Source: Betaproteobacteria bacterium (GTDB lineage Bacteria > Pseudomonadota > Gammaproteobacteria > Burkholderiales > Rhodocyclaceae). From it: a stretch of 64,000 nucleotides of DNA. The translations under genes were made by a program, and so were the position numbers. Of the stretch, positions 1-9,367 are shown one piece after another; position 1 is the stretch's first letter, and each line of letters opens with the position of its first letter. A model generated the notes under the pieces. That model was not told the DNA's origin, searched no databases, and saw only the letters and a program-made list of their open reading frames with translations. The DNA lies in NCBI GenBank assembly GCA_020621865.1, contig JAHRYW010000002.1, positions 201,541 to 265,540 on the forward strand, in the 5' to 3' direction.

Positions 1-41
1 TCGACAATGCCGACGACGCCAAGGCCTGGCTGGACGAATAA
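1..41 (+). CDS. 3' end of an unidentified gene (partial)
   Basis: An open frame enters from the left edge and ends at TAA (39-41). Only about 12 residues are visible, ending in K-A-W-L-D-E. The stop lies 3 bases before the GTG of the rhodanese gene, so the two are probably co-transcribed. The fragment is too short to assign a function. Confidence 0.6.
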   Translation, partial: DNADDAKAWLDE

Positions 42-44
42 GCC

Positions 45-884
45 GTGAGCTATACCACGCTGGTCGATGTCGCGACGCTCAAGGCGCATCTCGACGATCC
101 TTCCTGGCTGGTCATCGATGTTCGTCACCAGCTGGCCGATACCGGTTACGGCGAGCGTGCCTACGCGGCCGGCCACATTCCCGGTGCGATCTTCCTGCAT
201 TGCGACCGCGACCTGTCGGCGCCGATGACCGGCTGCAACGGCCGCCATCCGCTACCCGACCCGGAAACGCTGGCCCGGCGCCTGGGTGAAATCGGCGTTG
301 GTGCGACGACGCAAGTGGTGGTGTATGACGACGCCCAGGGCATGATCGCCGGGCGCCTGTGGTGGTTGCTGCGCTGGCTCGGCCACGATGCCGTGGCGCT
401 GCTCGACGGCGGCCTGCAGGCCTGGCAAGCCGCAGAGGGAATCCTGACCGACGTAGTGCCGACACTGCTCCCGGAAACCTTCGTCGCCAGTCCGCAGGAG
501 ATGCTGGTCAAGGCCGACTACGTGCTCGAATGTCTCGAAACGCCGCACATGCATCTGGTCGATGCACGCAGCGCCGACCGTTTTCGTGGCGAGAACGAAA
601 CGATGGACCCGGTCGGCGGACACATTCCCGGCGCGGTCAATCGCTTCTTCAAGGACAATCTGCGTCCCGACGGCCGTTTCAAGCCGGCCGCCGAATTGCG
701 CGCCGAATGGCTGGCCGTCCTTGCCGGTGCGCTGGCCGACCAGGTCGTCCATCAATGCGGTTCCGGTGTTTCAGCCTGCCTCAACATGCTCGCCATGGAA
801 ATCGCCGGGCTGCCCGGTTCCCGCCTCTACGCCGGCTCGTGGAGCGAGTGGTGCGCCGACCCGGGGCGGCCGGTCGAGCGCTGA
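45..884 (+). CDS. sseA: Sulfurtransferase, tandem rhodanese domains (3-mercaptopyruvate type)
   Basis: A 279-residue protein of two rhodanese domains (about 1-130 and 155-275), the usual size of the SseA/rhodanese family, which moves sulfane sulfur from 3-mercaptopyruvate or thiosulfate to a thiophilic acceptor in the cytoplasm. The catalytic loop of the second domain reads CGSGVSA with the nucleophile Cys238. The CGSG loop is typical of mercaptopyruvate sulfurtransferases, whereas thiosulfate enzymes usually have CRKG. The domain-1 element R-x-Y-A-A-G-H-I-P-G-A is intact. The start is GTG at 45, directly after the upstream stop, which suggests translational coupling. Substrate preference is inferred from the loop alone. 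Confidence 0.85.
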   Translation: MSYTTLVDVATLKAHLDDPSWLVIDVRHQLADTGYGERAYAAGHIPGAIFLHCDRDLSAPMTGCNGRHPLPDPETLARRLGEIGVGATTQVVVYDDAQGMIAGRLWWLLRWLGHDAVALLDGGLQAWQAAEGILTDVVPTLLPETFVASPQEMLVKADYVLECLETPHMHLVDARSADRFRGENETMDPVGGHIPGAVNRFFKDNLRPDGRFKPAAELRAEWLAVLAGALADQVVHQCGSGVSACLNMLAMEIAGLPGSRLYAGSWSEWCADPGRPVER

Positions 885-1049
885 GCCACAATCAACCGAC
901 CTTGGCGAAGCCTGGTGCCGGCCATGACCGGCAATTCCCCTAGCAGACACGGTCCTCGGCGCAAACGATAATCCGGAACGGTATTGCAGGCGCCGGGTCT
1001 TATTCAGGCGGCTCGCAGCAATTCAGATCTTGCCCTTGGAAAAAGAAAA

Positions 1050-1532
1050 ATGAATGCCAGAGTAATCCTGCTCGTCGAAGACAATGCCCAGGATGAGTTT
1101 CTGATCAGGCGCTCGCTGAACACCCTGCATCCAGGCAATCGGGTGGATGTCGTGCGTGACGGGCAGCAGGCACTGGATTACCTGTTTCGCGAAGGCGAGT
1201 TTGCCCACCTGCGGAGCGAACCATTGCCGGTCGCGGTGCTGCTTGATATCGATTTGCCGGAGATCGGCGGGCACGAAGTCCTGGCCCGCCTGCGCATCGA
1301 TCAGCGCACCCAATGCCTGCCGGTCGTCATCCTGACCTCGTCGGTTGCCGAAAAAGATTGCCTGAAAAGTTATGCGCACGGAGCGAACGGCTTTGTCAGG
1401 AACCCCCTTGAACTGGCCGATCTGGTTGAAGCGGTCAAGCGCCTGGGAGCTTTCTGGCTGGATATCAACGAGTCGCCGCGTAGCGGGCAACCGGCGCCGC
1501 AGGTTTTTCCAGGCGGGGTGACGCGGCACTGA
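1050..1532 (+). CDS. Stand-alone response regulator receiver (Rcp1-like)
   Basis: A 160-residue single receiver domain with a short C-terminal tail and no output domain. The acidic pocket is E-D-N near the N-terminus and the phosphoacceptor is the Asp of L-L-D-I-D-L-P; the switch residues are T-S-S. The longer Rcp1/CheY-like spacing, with an insertion before the Asp strand, matches phytochrome-type regulators. The conserved Lys normally just before the proline in strand beta5 is replaced: the segment reads F-V-R-N-P. The start at 1050 is preferred to an in-frame ATG at 984 because the domain begins there and a purine-rich GGAAAAAG lies just upstream. No cognate kinase gene is adjacent. Confidence 0.8.
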   Translation: MNARVILLVEDNAQDEFLIRRSLNTLHPGNRVDVVRDGQQALDYLFREGEFAHLRSEPLPVAVLLDIDLPEIGGHEVLARLRIDQRTQCLPVVILTSSVAEKDCLKSYAHGANGFVRNPLELADLVEAVKRLGAFWLDINESPRSGQPAPQVFPGGVTRH

Positions 1533-1585
1533 AAATGGCCGCGCCTCTAGTCGCACCGCTCGTCTTGAAACGTGCGGCTACTCTT

Positions 1586-2641
1586 TTAGTCCTGCGCTAA
1601 ATCCAGCCGTTGCAGCGCCCAGGCGACATGTTCCCGGACCAGCGGTGACGGATGGTCGAATTTTGATTTCAGGGCATTTTTTGCCTCGACCGTAGCATTC
1701 CCGTTGCCGAGCGCCACCGCGATGTTGCGCAGCCAGCGCTCATGGCCGATGCGGCGGATCGGATTGCCCGCCAGGCGCTGGTCGAATTCGGCTTCGCTCC
1801 AGGCGAAGAGGTCAACCAGCGTGGCACTGTCCAGGCCGTGCCGCGGCGCGAATTCCCGGTCGCCGAGTTGGGCGAAGCGGTTCCACGGGCAGCACAGCTG
1901 GCAGTCGTCGCAGCCGTAGATGCGGTTGCCGATCAGTGGCCGGAATTCCTCGGGGATCGGGCCGGCCAGTTCGATGGTTAGATAGGAAATGCAGCGCCGC
2001 GCATCGACCTGATACGGGGCAACAATGGCGCCGGTCGGGCAGGCAGTCAGGCAGGCCGAGCAGGTGCCGCAGTGGTCCTCGATCGAGGCGTCCGGCGGCA
2101 GCGGCAGGTCGGTGTAAATGTCGCCGAGAAAGCGCCACGATCCCTGCTTCGACAGCAGCAGCGTGTGCTTGCCGCGCCAGCCGAGGCCAGCCTGGCTGGC
2201 GAATTCGACCTCCATGACCGGCGCCGAATCGGAAAAGACCCGGTAGCCGAACGGCCCGGTGATCGCGGCGATGGCATCGGCCAGCTTTTGCAGACGGCTG
2301 CGGATGACCTTGTGGTAGTCGCGCCCCTGGGCGTAGCGGGAAATCGCCGCCTGGTCCGGCTGGTCGGCTGTCTTGGCGTGCGGCAGATAGTCGAGCGCGG
2401 CGCTGATTACCGTGACCGTGCCCGGGTGCAGCTGCTCGGGGTGGGCGCGCAATTCGGCATGGCGGGCCATATAATCCATCTCGCCGTGGCGGCCTGCCGC
2501 CAGCCATTCGCGCATCCGTTCGACGGCTGGCCCGGGCTCGGCCCGCGCCACGCCAACGGCCGCGAAGCCGAGTTCCCTGCCGGCCTCGCGGATTTTTTCC
2601 TTGAGTGCCGCGTAATCCACCGTGGAGTCCTGATCGTGCAT
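1586..2641 (-). CDS. queG: Epoxyqueuosine reductase
   Basis: QueG reduces epoxyqueuosine to queuosine in tRNA, the last step of queuosine synthesis, using cobalamin and two [4Fe-4S] clusters. The 351-residue protein carries both ferredoxin-like cysteine sets, C-G-T-C-S-A-C-L-T-A-C-P and C-D-D-C-Q-L-C-C-P, and the family N-terminal region. The start is taken at the Met of M-H-D-Q-D (2641), because upstream candidates would lie inside tsaE on the other strand. That ATG abuts and diverges from the tsaE GTG. Near the C-terminus, residues 315-327 are encoded by a copy of the dispersed repeat (core 1688-1699), giving N-A-T-V-E-A-K. Confidence 0.92.
   Translation of the reverse strand: MHDQDSTVDYAALKEKIREAGRELGFAAVGVARAEPGPAVERMREWLAAGRHGEMDYMARHAELRAHPEQLHPGTVTVISAALDYLPHAKTADQPDQAAISRYAQGRDYHKVIRSRLQKLADAIAAITGPFGYRVFSDSAPVMEVEFASQAGLGWRGKHTLLLSKQGSWRFLGDIYTDLPLPPDASIEDHCGTCSACLTACPTGAIVAPYQVDARRCISYLTIELAGPIPEEFRPLIGNRIYGCDDCQLCCPWNRFAQLGDREFAPRHGLDSATLVDLFAWSEAEFDQRLAGNPIRRIGHERWLRNIAVALGNGNATVEAKNALKSKFDHPSPLVREHVAWALQRLDLAQD
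1665..1699 (-). repeat. Uptake-sequence-like repeat, copy 1 (in queG)
   Basis: Exact core AATGCTACGGTC on the minus strand (1688-1699), followed downstream by an A-rich block (AAAAA) and a second A/T block (GAAATC, then AAAATT). It is translated in queG as N-A-T-V from residue 315. Confidence 0.8.
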
Positions 2642-3151
2642 AGCCCCGAGTTTACCGCCGTTTTCCAGTTGCCCGATGAGGCGGCGACCCAGCATCTGGG
2701 TGAAATGCTGGCGCCATTGCTGCAACCGGGCCTCATCATCTTTCTCGAAGGCGACCTCGGGGCGGGCAAAACCACGCTGTCGCGGGCGCTGATCCGGGCA
2801 CTCGGCCACACTGGGCCGGTTAAAAGTCCTACCTATTCACTGGTTGAAGTTTACGTAATTTCGAGCTTATACTTATATCACTTTGATTTTTATCGTTTCG
2901 AGTCCCCAGAGGAGTTTCTCGATGCGGGCTTTGATGAATACTTTAACGATACTGCGGTCTGCCTGGTCGAATGGCCGGACCGCGCTCAAGGCTGCCTTCC
3001 GGCGCCAGACCTGCGGCTGCGCCTTCATCATGCAGGTCTCGGGCGTGTCCTCGAAGCACTGGCAGATACACCGAAAGGGCAAGCATGTCTAAACGCGCTC
3101 ATCCCAGCCATGGGCGCCGACAGCTCCTGCGTTTCGCCGGCGCCTCGCTGA
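2636..3151 (+). CDS. tsaE: tRNA threonylcarbamoyladenosine biosynthesis ATPase
   Basis: TsaE is the P-loop ATPase that works with TsaB-TsaD in making t6A37 in tRNA. The Walker A motif G-D-L-G-A-G-K-T-T is at about residue 40, and the family segments S-P-T-Y-S-L-V-E, H-F-D-F-Y-R and V-E-W-P follow. The start is GTG 2636 because no ATG is available upstream of the conserved N-terminus. The 171-residue length is slightly more than the usual ~150, since the frame runs 67 bases into amiC. A stretch at about 2830-2960 is markedly A/T-rich relative to neighbours and encodes an atypical V-Y-V-I-S-S-L-Y-L-Y before the conserved H-F-D-F-Y-R. Confidence 0.88.
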   Translation: MHSPEFTAVFQLPDEAATQHLGEMLAPLLQPGLIIFLEGDLGAGKTTLSRALIRALGHTGPVKSPTYSLVEVYVISSLYLYHFDFYRFESPEEFLDAGFDEYFNDTAVCLVEWPDRAQGCLPAPDLRLRLHHAGLGRVLEALADTPKGQACLNALIPAMGADSSCVSPAPR

Positions 3152-4431
3152 TCCTTTCCGTGACGCCGCTGGCCGGCGCCGCCAACAAGCTGCCATCGGT
3201 ACTTGCCGTCCGCGTCTGGCCGGCCGCCGATTACACCCGGGTCACGCTCGAACACGACGCGCCGCTCAAATTCACCCATTTCACCGTCGAAAACCCGGAT
3301 CGCCTGGTTGTCGACATCGAAGGCGTCGAGTTCAACAGTGTTCTCGATAGTTTGGCCCGCAAGGTGGCCACCGACGATCCGAACATCAAACTGCTGCGCG
3401 CCGGCCGCTTCAAGCCGGGCGTCGTACGCTTGGTCATGGAGTTGAAGGGCAAGGTCAATCCGCAGGTGTTTACACTGGAACCGGCCGGTGAATATGGCCG
3501 CCGGCTGGTGCTCGACGTTTATCCGGTCAATCCGCCGGACCCGATGATGGCCCTGCTTGAAGGCCGCAAAGAGGCTGTCGAGCCGCTGAAGACCGAGCCG
3601 GATATTCCGGTTGGTGAAGCGCGCCCGAGTGAGCCTGCCCAGGCCAAGGCTGAGAAGCCGCTCGAAGCCCCCGAGGTGCATACCGGCAAGAAATCCGGCA
3701 AGCCGATCGTCGATCGCCTGGTCACCATCACGCTTGATCCTGGGCATGGCGGTGAAGATCCCGGCGCCGTCGGCAAGGCCGGCACCTACGAAAAGAATGT
3801 CACGCTCGAAGTCGCCCGCCGCCTGAAGGCGCGCATCGATGCCGAGCCGAACATGCGCGCCGTGCTGACCCGCGATTCCGATTTCTTCGTGCCGCTGCAG
3901 ATGCGTGTCCAGAAGGCGCGCCGCGTGCAGTCCGACCTCTTCCTGTCGATCCATGCCGATGCCTGGATCAAGCCGGATGCCAGGGGGTCGTCGGTGTTCG
4001 TGCTGTCCGAGAAGGGCGCCTCGAGCACCCAGGCCCGCCTGTTGGCGCAGAAGGAAAACCAGGCCGACCTGATCGGCGGCGTCAACATCGGCAACAAGGA
4101 TCTCTTCCTGGCTCGCACGCTGCTCGACCTGTCGCAGACGGCGACCATCAACGACAGCCTGAAACTGGGCAAATACCTGCTCGGCGAACTGGGCAACATC
4201 AATACCCTGCACAAGGCCAGTGTCGAACAGGCCGGCTTCGCCGTGCTCAAGGCGCCGGATATTCCGTCGGCGCTGATTGAAACGGCCTTCATTTCCAATC
4301 CGGAAGAAGAGCAACGGCTGAACGACGACGCCTACCAGGAAAAGCTGGCCGGAGCGATCGTCCGCGGCATTCGCCAGTATTTCATCAAGCATCCGCCGGG
4401 ACCGAAGTCCAAGCTGGCCCTGCTCGGCTAG
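3085..4431 (+). CDS. amiC: N-acetylmuramoyl-L-alanine amidase, Tat-exported
   Basis: This periplasmic zinc amidase cleaves the amide bond between MurNAc and the stem peptide, splitting septal peptidoglycan in cell separation. The 448-residue product starts with a twin-arginine signal (G-R-R-Q-L-L-R followed by a hydrophobic run ending A-G-A). An AMIN domain follows (about 35-140), then a charged, proline-containing linker, then the Amidase_3 domain (about 215-440) with metal ligands in D-P-G-H-G-G-E, in S-I-H-A-D-A, and the catalytic Glu of L-I-E-T-A-F-I-S-N. The start at 3085 places the RR motif at the N-terminus. It is downstream of and overlaps tsaE, as in many proteobacteria. Confidence 0.93.
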   Translation: MSKRAHPSHGRRQLLRFAGASLILSVTPLAGAANKLPSVLAVRVWPAADYTRVTLEHDAPLKFTHFTVENPDRLVVDIEGVEFNSVLDSLARKVATDDPNIKLLRAGRFKPGVVRLVMELKGKVNPQVFTLEPAGEYGRRLVLDVYPVNPPDPMMALLEGRKEAVEPLKTEPDIPVGEARPSEPAQAKAEKPLEAPEVHTGKKSGKPIVDRLVTITLDPGHGGEDPGAVGKAGTYEKNVTLEVARRLKARIDAEPNMRAVLTRDSDFFVPLQMRVQKARRVQSDLFLSIHADAWIKPDARGSSVFVLSEKGASSTQARLLAQKENQADLIGGVNIGNKDLFLARTLLDLSQTATINDSLKLGKYLLGELGNINTLHKASVEQAGFAVLKAPDIPSALIETAFISNPEEEQRLNDDAYQEKLAGAIVRGIRQYFIKHPPGPKSKLALLG

Positions 4432-5474
4432 AACAGTTCGACTTCGCCCTTGGCCACTTCCTTGGCAGTCAGTTTGCCTTCGGCAACCAACTTTTCGTAG
4501 CACTCGACCCGGTTGCGGCCGTTGCGCTTGGCGTAGTAGAGCGCTTCGTCGGCTCGGTCGATGGCGTCGGTCGGCGTATCGTTGGGCAGCAGCGCGCTGA
4601 AGCCGATGCTGACGGTGACGTGGCCGACGCGGCTGAAAATCTGCGTTTCGACCGCCTTGCGGAATCTTTCCAGCGTGACGGTGGCAAATTCCTGCTCGGT
4701 CGGTTGCAGCAAGGCAACGAATTCCTCACCGCCGAAACGGAAAAGCTGATCGTCGAAGCGGAAAGACTGGCGCATCGCCTGGGCGAGCATGATCAGTACT
4801 TCGTCGCCGATCAGGTGCCCGAAATCGTCATTGACCCGCTTGAAGTGATCGACATCGCAAACCGCCAGCCAGTGGGTGCCTTCCGGTTTGCCGTGGCGAC
4901 GCCTGGGGGTGCTGCCCGAATACCCTTGCACTTCGTCGGTTGCGGCACGCCCGAGCAGTTCGAACAGATGCTTGTCGAAGGTCTTGCGGCTAGCCAATCC
5001 GGTCAGGGTGTCGGCCTCGCCATAATCGAGCAGCGCGATATGGTTGCCGAAGTACTCGATCAGCCCCATCAACGAAACCCGTTGATCGGCCGAAAACTCT
5101 TCCGATAGCGACAGGTCGATCAGATAGACCGGCTCGTCGAGGCGGATGACGGGAAAAACGATGCGGTGCGAGCCGTCGTCGAGAATATCGAGGACGACCG
5201 ACATTTCCTTTCGGCAGCGACTGAGCAGCGGGTCACGCTCAATTGCCTGGCAATAATCGCGATCCGGCAGGTAGGCGTTGCGCAGGAACTGGCCGTTGGG
5301 TCCGGCGCCGGCGCAGGCGAAGACCATCGTCTTCTTGCCGCCGGCGTAGCAGCGAAAAATGGTCAGCCGCTGCGGGTGGAACAGATCGAGCAGCGCGTCG
5401 ACCATGGCTGAATTGATTTCGGTGCGGTCGCGCCGCGCCGAAATCTGGACAACATGGCTGATCAGTTCAAGCAT
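4428..5474 (-). CDS. Diguanylate cyclase (GGDEF domain)
   Basis: A 348-residue cytoplasmic protein with an N-terminal sensory region of about 165 residues, GAF-like in pattern but not assigned with certainty, and a C-terminal GGDEF domain (about 170-335). The active site reads G-G-E-E-F at about residue 245. An R-F-D-D inhibitory I-site lies five residues upstream, so both catalysis and product inhibition look intact. It probably makes c-di-GMP from GTP. Its stop codon overlaps the amiC stop in a convergent CTAG. No membrane segments are seen. Confidence 0.87.
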   Translation of the reverse strand: MLELISHVVQISARRDRTEINSAMVDALLDLFHPQRLTIFRCYAGGKKTMVFACAGAGPNGQFLRNAYLPDRDYCQAIERDPLLSRCRKEMSVVLDILDDGSHRIVFPVIRLDEPVYLIDLSLSEEFSADQRVSLMGLIEYFGNHIALLDYGEADTLTGLASRKTFDKHLFELLGRAATDEVQGYSGSTPRRRHGKPEGTHWLAVCDVDHFKRVNDDFGHLIGDEVLIMLAQAMRQSFRFDDQLFRFGGEEFVALLQPTEQEFATVTLERFRKAVETQIFSRVGHVTVSIGFSALLPNDTPTDAIDRADEALYYAKRNGRNRVECYEKLVAEGKLTAKEVAKGEVELF

Positions 5475-5638
5475 TTAATGTCAATGGGATTATTTTTGTT
5501 AGTCTCGATGATTATAGCGAAAAGCCATTTGCCATGTTTGCCAGATTTTCCGGGCAGGGGCCGGTGCCAGCCGATGTTTCGGTATCCGTTGGCAGTCATA
5601 GATCGTTATAATTCAACGTTTTTTTCGCCAGTCTGCCC

Positions 5639-6559
5639 ATGCGCGTCTTTCGCGGTCATTCGCGTCCCGTTCCTGCTCCCGTTGTGCTCGCCATCGGCAA
5701 TTTCGATGGTGTCCATCTCGGGCACGCGGCCTTGCTGCGTCGACTGGCCGAAATCGCCAGTCAGAGCGGCTTGGCGCCAACAGTGCTGACTTTCGAGCCG
5801 CATCCGCGCGAATTCTTTGCCCCGGCTTCGGCGCCAGCCCGCCTGACTACTTTGCGCGAGAAGCTGGAGCTGCTGGCCGAGTACGGCGCAAGCCAGGCGA
5901 TGATCTGCCCGTTCAATGCTGCTTTTGCCGCGTTGTCGGCCGACGAGTTCATCGAGCAGGTGCTGGTCCGCGGGTGCCAGGTCCGGCATCTGATCATCGG
6001 CGACGATTTTCGCTTTGGCTGCGGCCGCAGCGGCGATTTCGCGCTGCTGCAGGCGGCCGGGCTGCGCCACGGCTTTACGGTCGAGGCGATGGGCAGCGTT
6101 ACGATCGATGGCGAGCGGGTCTCCAGTTCGGCCGTGCGCGAGTCGCTGGCGGCCGGCAACATGGCGCGCGCCGCCCGGCTGCTTGGCCGTCCGTACATCA
6201 TCGACGGCCAGGTGTCGCATGGCGACAAGATCGGTCGGCAACTCGGTTTCGCCACGGCCAATATCCGCATTCGCCACAATCCGCTGCCGATGACCGGCGT
6301 CTTTGCCGTCGAAGTCGGCGGGCTGGGTGAGCGGCCGCTGCCAGGCGTGGCCAATCTCGGCATCCGGCCGACGGTCGGCGGTACCCGGCCGCTGCTGGAA
6401 GTGCATCTCTTCGATTTCGACCGCGACATCTACGGCGCGCACATTTCCGTGCGTTTTGTGCACAAGTTGCGCGACGAGCAACGTTTTCCCAATTTCGATG
6501 CCCTCAAGGCGCAGATCGCGGCAGATGCCGCGGCGGCCCGGGCCTTCTTCAAGCTGTGA
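5639..6559 (+). CDS. ribF: Bifunctional riboflavin kinase / FAD synthetase
   Basis: RibF phosphorylates riboflavin to FMN and adenylylates FMN to FAD. The 306-residue length fits the family. The N-terminal FAD synthetase domain has I-G-N-F-D-G-V-H-L-G-H, with the nucleotidyltransferase H-x-G-H type motif, and later S-S-S-A-V-R-E-S. The C-terminal riboflavin kinase domain (about 185-306) has G-F-A-T-A-N-I and the terminal R-x-E-Q-x-F-P-N-F-D-A-L-K segment. It is the first gene of the ribF-ileS-lspA-fkpB-ispH operon; ileS begins 9 bases after its stop. A TATAAT hexamer at 5607-5612 is a possible -10 element, with no convincing -35. Confidence 0.95.
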   Translation: MRVFRGHSRPVPAPVVLAIGNFDGVHLGHAALLRRLAEIASQSGLAPTVLTFEPHPREFFAPASAPARLTTLREKLELLAEYGASQAMICPFNAAFAALSADEFIEQVLVRGCQVRHLIIGDDFRFGCGRSGDFALLQAAGLRHGFTVEAMGSVTIDGERVSSSAVRESLAAGNMARAARLLGRPYIIDGQVSHGDKIGRQLGFATANIRIRHNPLPMTGVFAVEVGGLGERPLPGVANLGIRPTVGGTRPLLEVHLFDFDRDIYGAHISVRFVHKLRDEQRFPNFDALKAQIAADAAAARAFFKL

Positions 6560-6568
6560 GCACGCAAA

Positions 6569-9367
6569 ATGGCTGATTACAAAGACTCCCTGAACCTACC
6601 GGATACCGCTTTCCCGATGCGCGGCGATCTGCCCAAGCGCGAGCCGCAATGGGTGGCCCAGTGGCAGGAAAAAAAGCTCTACCAGCGTATCCGCGAGATC
6701 TGCGCCGGTCGGCCGCGCTTCACGCTGCACGACGGCCCACCGTACGCCAATGGCGACATCCACATCGGCCACGCTGTAAACAAAATTCTCAAGGACATCA
6801 TCGTCCGTTCCAAGACGCTAAGCGGCTTCGATGTGCCTTACGTGCCCGGCTGGGACTGCCACGGGCTGCCGATCGAGCACCAGATCGAGAAGCAGCACGG
6901 CAAGAACATTCCGGCCGACAAGGTGCGCGAACTGTGCCGTGCCTATGCCGCCGAACAAGTCGAGCGCCAGAAGAAGGATTTCATCCGCCTCGGCGTGCTG
7001 GGCGATTGGGGCAACCCCTACCTGACCATGAATTTCTCGGCCGAGGCCGGCGAAATCCGGGCGCTTGGCAAGATCCTGGAGCAGGGCTACCTCTATCAGG
7101 GCCTGAAGCCGGTCAACTGGTGTCTGGATTGCGGTTCGGCGCTGGCCGAGGCGGAAGTCGAGTACGAGGACAAGAACTCGCCGGCCATCGACGTTGCTTT
7201 CGAGGTGCATGAGAACCACGCCGAAAAGCTGGCCCACGCCTTCGGCCTGACCCACCTGCGCGGCCCGGCCTTCGCGGTGATCTGGACGACGACGCCATGG
7301 ACGCTGCCGGCCAACGAGGCGGTCAGCGTGCATCCGGAGTTGCAATACGACTTGTACGAGACGGCCAAGGGTTCCCTGATCCTGGTTCATGAACTGGCCG
7401 AGGCCTGCCTGCAGCGCTATGGCCTGGAGGCTGAGATCATCGCTTCCTGCAAGGGCGACAAGCTCGACCAGATCCTGTTGAAGCACCCGTTCCAGCAGCG
7501 CGACGTGGCGATCATCTGCGGCACGCACGTCACCACCGAGGCCGGTACCGGCCTGGTGCACACGGCGCCGGCGCATGGTGTGGACGACTACAACATCGGC
7601 AAGAAGTACGGCCTGCCGGTCAATAACCCGGTCGGCAACGACGGCAAGTTCATCAGCACGACGCCGGCGCTGTCGGTCGGCGAGCTGGCCGGCAAGACGG
7701 TCTGGGAAGCCAACCCGCTGGTGCTGCAGGAACTCGAATGCTACGGTCGGCTGCTTAAAAACGAGAAAATCAAACACAGCTACCCGCACTGCTGGCGCCA
7801 CAAGACGCCGATCATCTTCCGTGCGACGACGCAGTGGTTCATCGGCATGGACAACAAGACCAGCGAGGATGCCTCGACCCTGCGCTGGATCGCCGAGCGT
7901 GCCGTCGATGAAACCCAGTTCTTCCCGGCCTGGGGCCGCGCCCGCCTGGAAGGCATGATGAAGACCCGGCCGGACTGGTGCGTGTCGCGCCAGCGCAACT
8001 GGGGCGTGCCGATTCCCTTCTTCCTGCACAAGGAGACCGGCCTGCCGCATCCGCGTACTGCGGAGCTGATCGAGCAGGTCGCCCAGCGCGTCGAAAAGGC
8101 CGGTATCGAAGCCTGGTTCAGCCTCGACGCGGCCGAACTGCTTGGCGCCGAGGCCGACCAGTACGTCAAGATGAAGGACACGCTGGACGTCTGGTTTGAT
8201 TCCGGCACGACGCACTGGCACGTCATGCGCGGCTCGCACGCTGCCGAACACAGCTACCCGGCCGACCTTTACCTCGAAGGTTCCGACCAGCATCGCGGCT
8301 GGTTCCAGTCCTCGCTGCTCTCCGGCTGCGCCATCGACGGCCGCGCCCCATACAAGGCGCTGCTGACGCACGGCTTCGTCGTCGACGGCAAGGGCCACAA
8401 GATGTCCAAGTCCAAGGGCAACGTGATCGCGCCGCAGCAGGTTTCGGACAAGATGGGGGCCGACATCCTGCGGTTGTGGACGGCCTCGACCGACTACTCC
8501 GGTGAGCTGACCATTTCCGACGAAATCCTGAAGCGTGTCGTCGAAGGCTACCGCCGCATTCGCAATACGCTGCGCTTCCTGCTGGCCAACGTTTCCGACT
8601 TCGATGCCGGCGCCGACATGCTGCCGGTCGGGCAATGGCTGGAAATCGACCGCTACGCGCTGGCCCTGACCCGCGAATTGCAGGACAACTGCCGCGCCGA
8701 CTACGACAAATACGAGTTCCATCGCGTCGTCCAAGCCCTGCAAACCTTCTGCTCCGAAGACCTCGGCGGCTTCTACCTCGACATCCTGAAGGATCGCCTG
8801 TACACCACGGCCCCCAAGTCGGTCGCCCGCCGTTCGGCGCAATCGGCGCTGTGGCACATCACCCAGGCCTTCGTCCGCCTGCTGGCGCCGATCACCGCCT
8901 TCACCGCCGAGGAAGTCTGGCAGGTGCTGACCGGTAAGGACGATGAATCGGTGATGTTCCAGCTCTGGCACGAACTGCCGCAGCCGGACGGCGAGGGCGA
9001 ACTGCTGGCCAAGTGGGCGCTGATCCGCGGCGTCCGAGCCGATGTGACCAAGGCGCTGGAAGAGCAGCGAGAAGCCGGCAAGATCGGCTCGGCACTTCAG
9101 GCCGCGGTTGAAATCCGCTGTGCTGGCGAGAAGTACGAAGCCTTGGCTTCGCTTGGCGACGATTTGAAATTTGTCCTGATTTGCTCATCGACCGTAGCAT
9201 TGCGCGACAACAACGAATCCGTCATCGCCACGCCGCTCGAACACGCCAAGTGCGAGCGCTGTTGGCACGTCCGCGACGATGTCGGCGCCGATGCTGCGCA
9301 TCCCGGTCTGTGCGGCCGTTGTGTCAGCAATCTGCACGGCGAAGGCGAGGTCCGCACCTGTGCCTAA
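6569..9367 (+). CDS. ileS: Isoleucyl-tRNA synthetase
   Basis: A class I synthetase of 932 residues charging tRNA-Ile, with the editing (CP1) domain typical of IleS. The HIGH motif is H-I-G-H in A-N-G-D-I-H-I-G-H (about residue 70) and the KMSKS motif is intact in H-K-M-S-K-S-K-G-N (about residue 612). The C-terminal zinc finger shows C-E-R-C-W-H and C-G-R-C. The last eight bases overlap lspA. Residues 874-878, in the domain just before the zinc finger (S-T-V-A-L), are encoded by a copy of the dispersed repeat (core 9190-9201 on the opposite strand). Confidence 0.97.
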   Translation: MADYKDSLNLPDTAFPMRGDLPKREPQWVAQWQEKKLYQRIREICAGRPRFTLHDGPPYANGDIHIGHAVNKILKDIIVRSKTLSGFDVPYVPGWDCHGLPIEHQIEKQHGKNIPADKVRELCRAYAAEQVERQKKDFIRLGVLGDWGNPYLTMNFSAEAGEIRALGKILEQGYLYQGLKPVNWCLDCGSALAEAEVEYEDKNSPAIDVAFEVHENHAEKLAHAFGLTHLRGPAFAVIWTTTPWTLPANEAVSVHPELQYDLYETAKGSLILVHELAEACLQRYGLEAEIIASCKGDKLDQILLKHPFQQRDVAIICGTHVTTEAGTGLVHTAPAHGVDDYNIGKKYGLPVNNPVGNDGKFISTTPALSVGELAGKTVWEANPLVLQELECYGRLLKNEKIKHSYPHCWRHKTPIIFRATTQWFIGMDNKTSEDASTLRWIAERAVDETQFFPAWGRARLEGMMKTRPDWCVSRQRNWGVPIPFFLHKETGLPHPRTAELIEQVAQRVEKAGIEAWFSLDAAELLGAEADQYVKMKDTLDVWFDSGTTHWHVMRGSHAAEHSYPADLYLEGSDQHRGWFQSSLLSGCAIDGRAPYKALLTHGFVVDGKGHKMSKSKGNVIAPQQVSDKMGADILRLWTASTDYSGELTISDEILKRVVEGYRRIRNTLRFLLANVSDFDAGADMLPVGQWLEIDRYALALTRELQDNCRADYDKYEFHRVVQALQTFCSEDLGGFYLDILKDRLYTTAPKSVARRSAQSALWHITQAFVRLLAPITAFTAEEVWQVLTGKDDESVMFQLWHELPQPDGEGELLAKWALIRGVRADVTKALEEQREAGKIGSALQAAVEIRCAGEKYEALASLGDDLKFVLICSSTVALRDNNESVIATPLEHAKCERCWHVRDDVGADAAHPGLCGRCVSNLHGEGEVRTCA
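9167..9201 (-). repeat. Uptake-sequence-like repeat, copy 2 (in ileS)
   Basis: Exact minus-strand core AATGCTACGGTC (9190-9201). The downstream A/T blocks are weaker than in other copies (CAAATC, then AAATTT), as expected where the element must also encode IleS. It is antisense to the reading frame and yields S-T-V-A-L. Confidence 0.75.

Noticed and set aside
3028..4503. Antisense frame over amiC
   Set aside because: The amidase frame has clear catalytic motifs; the antisense frame has none.
6818..8971. 717-codon antisense frame over ileS
   Set aside because: Same explanation; the plus-strand gene is certain.
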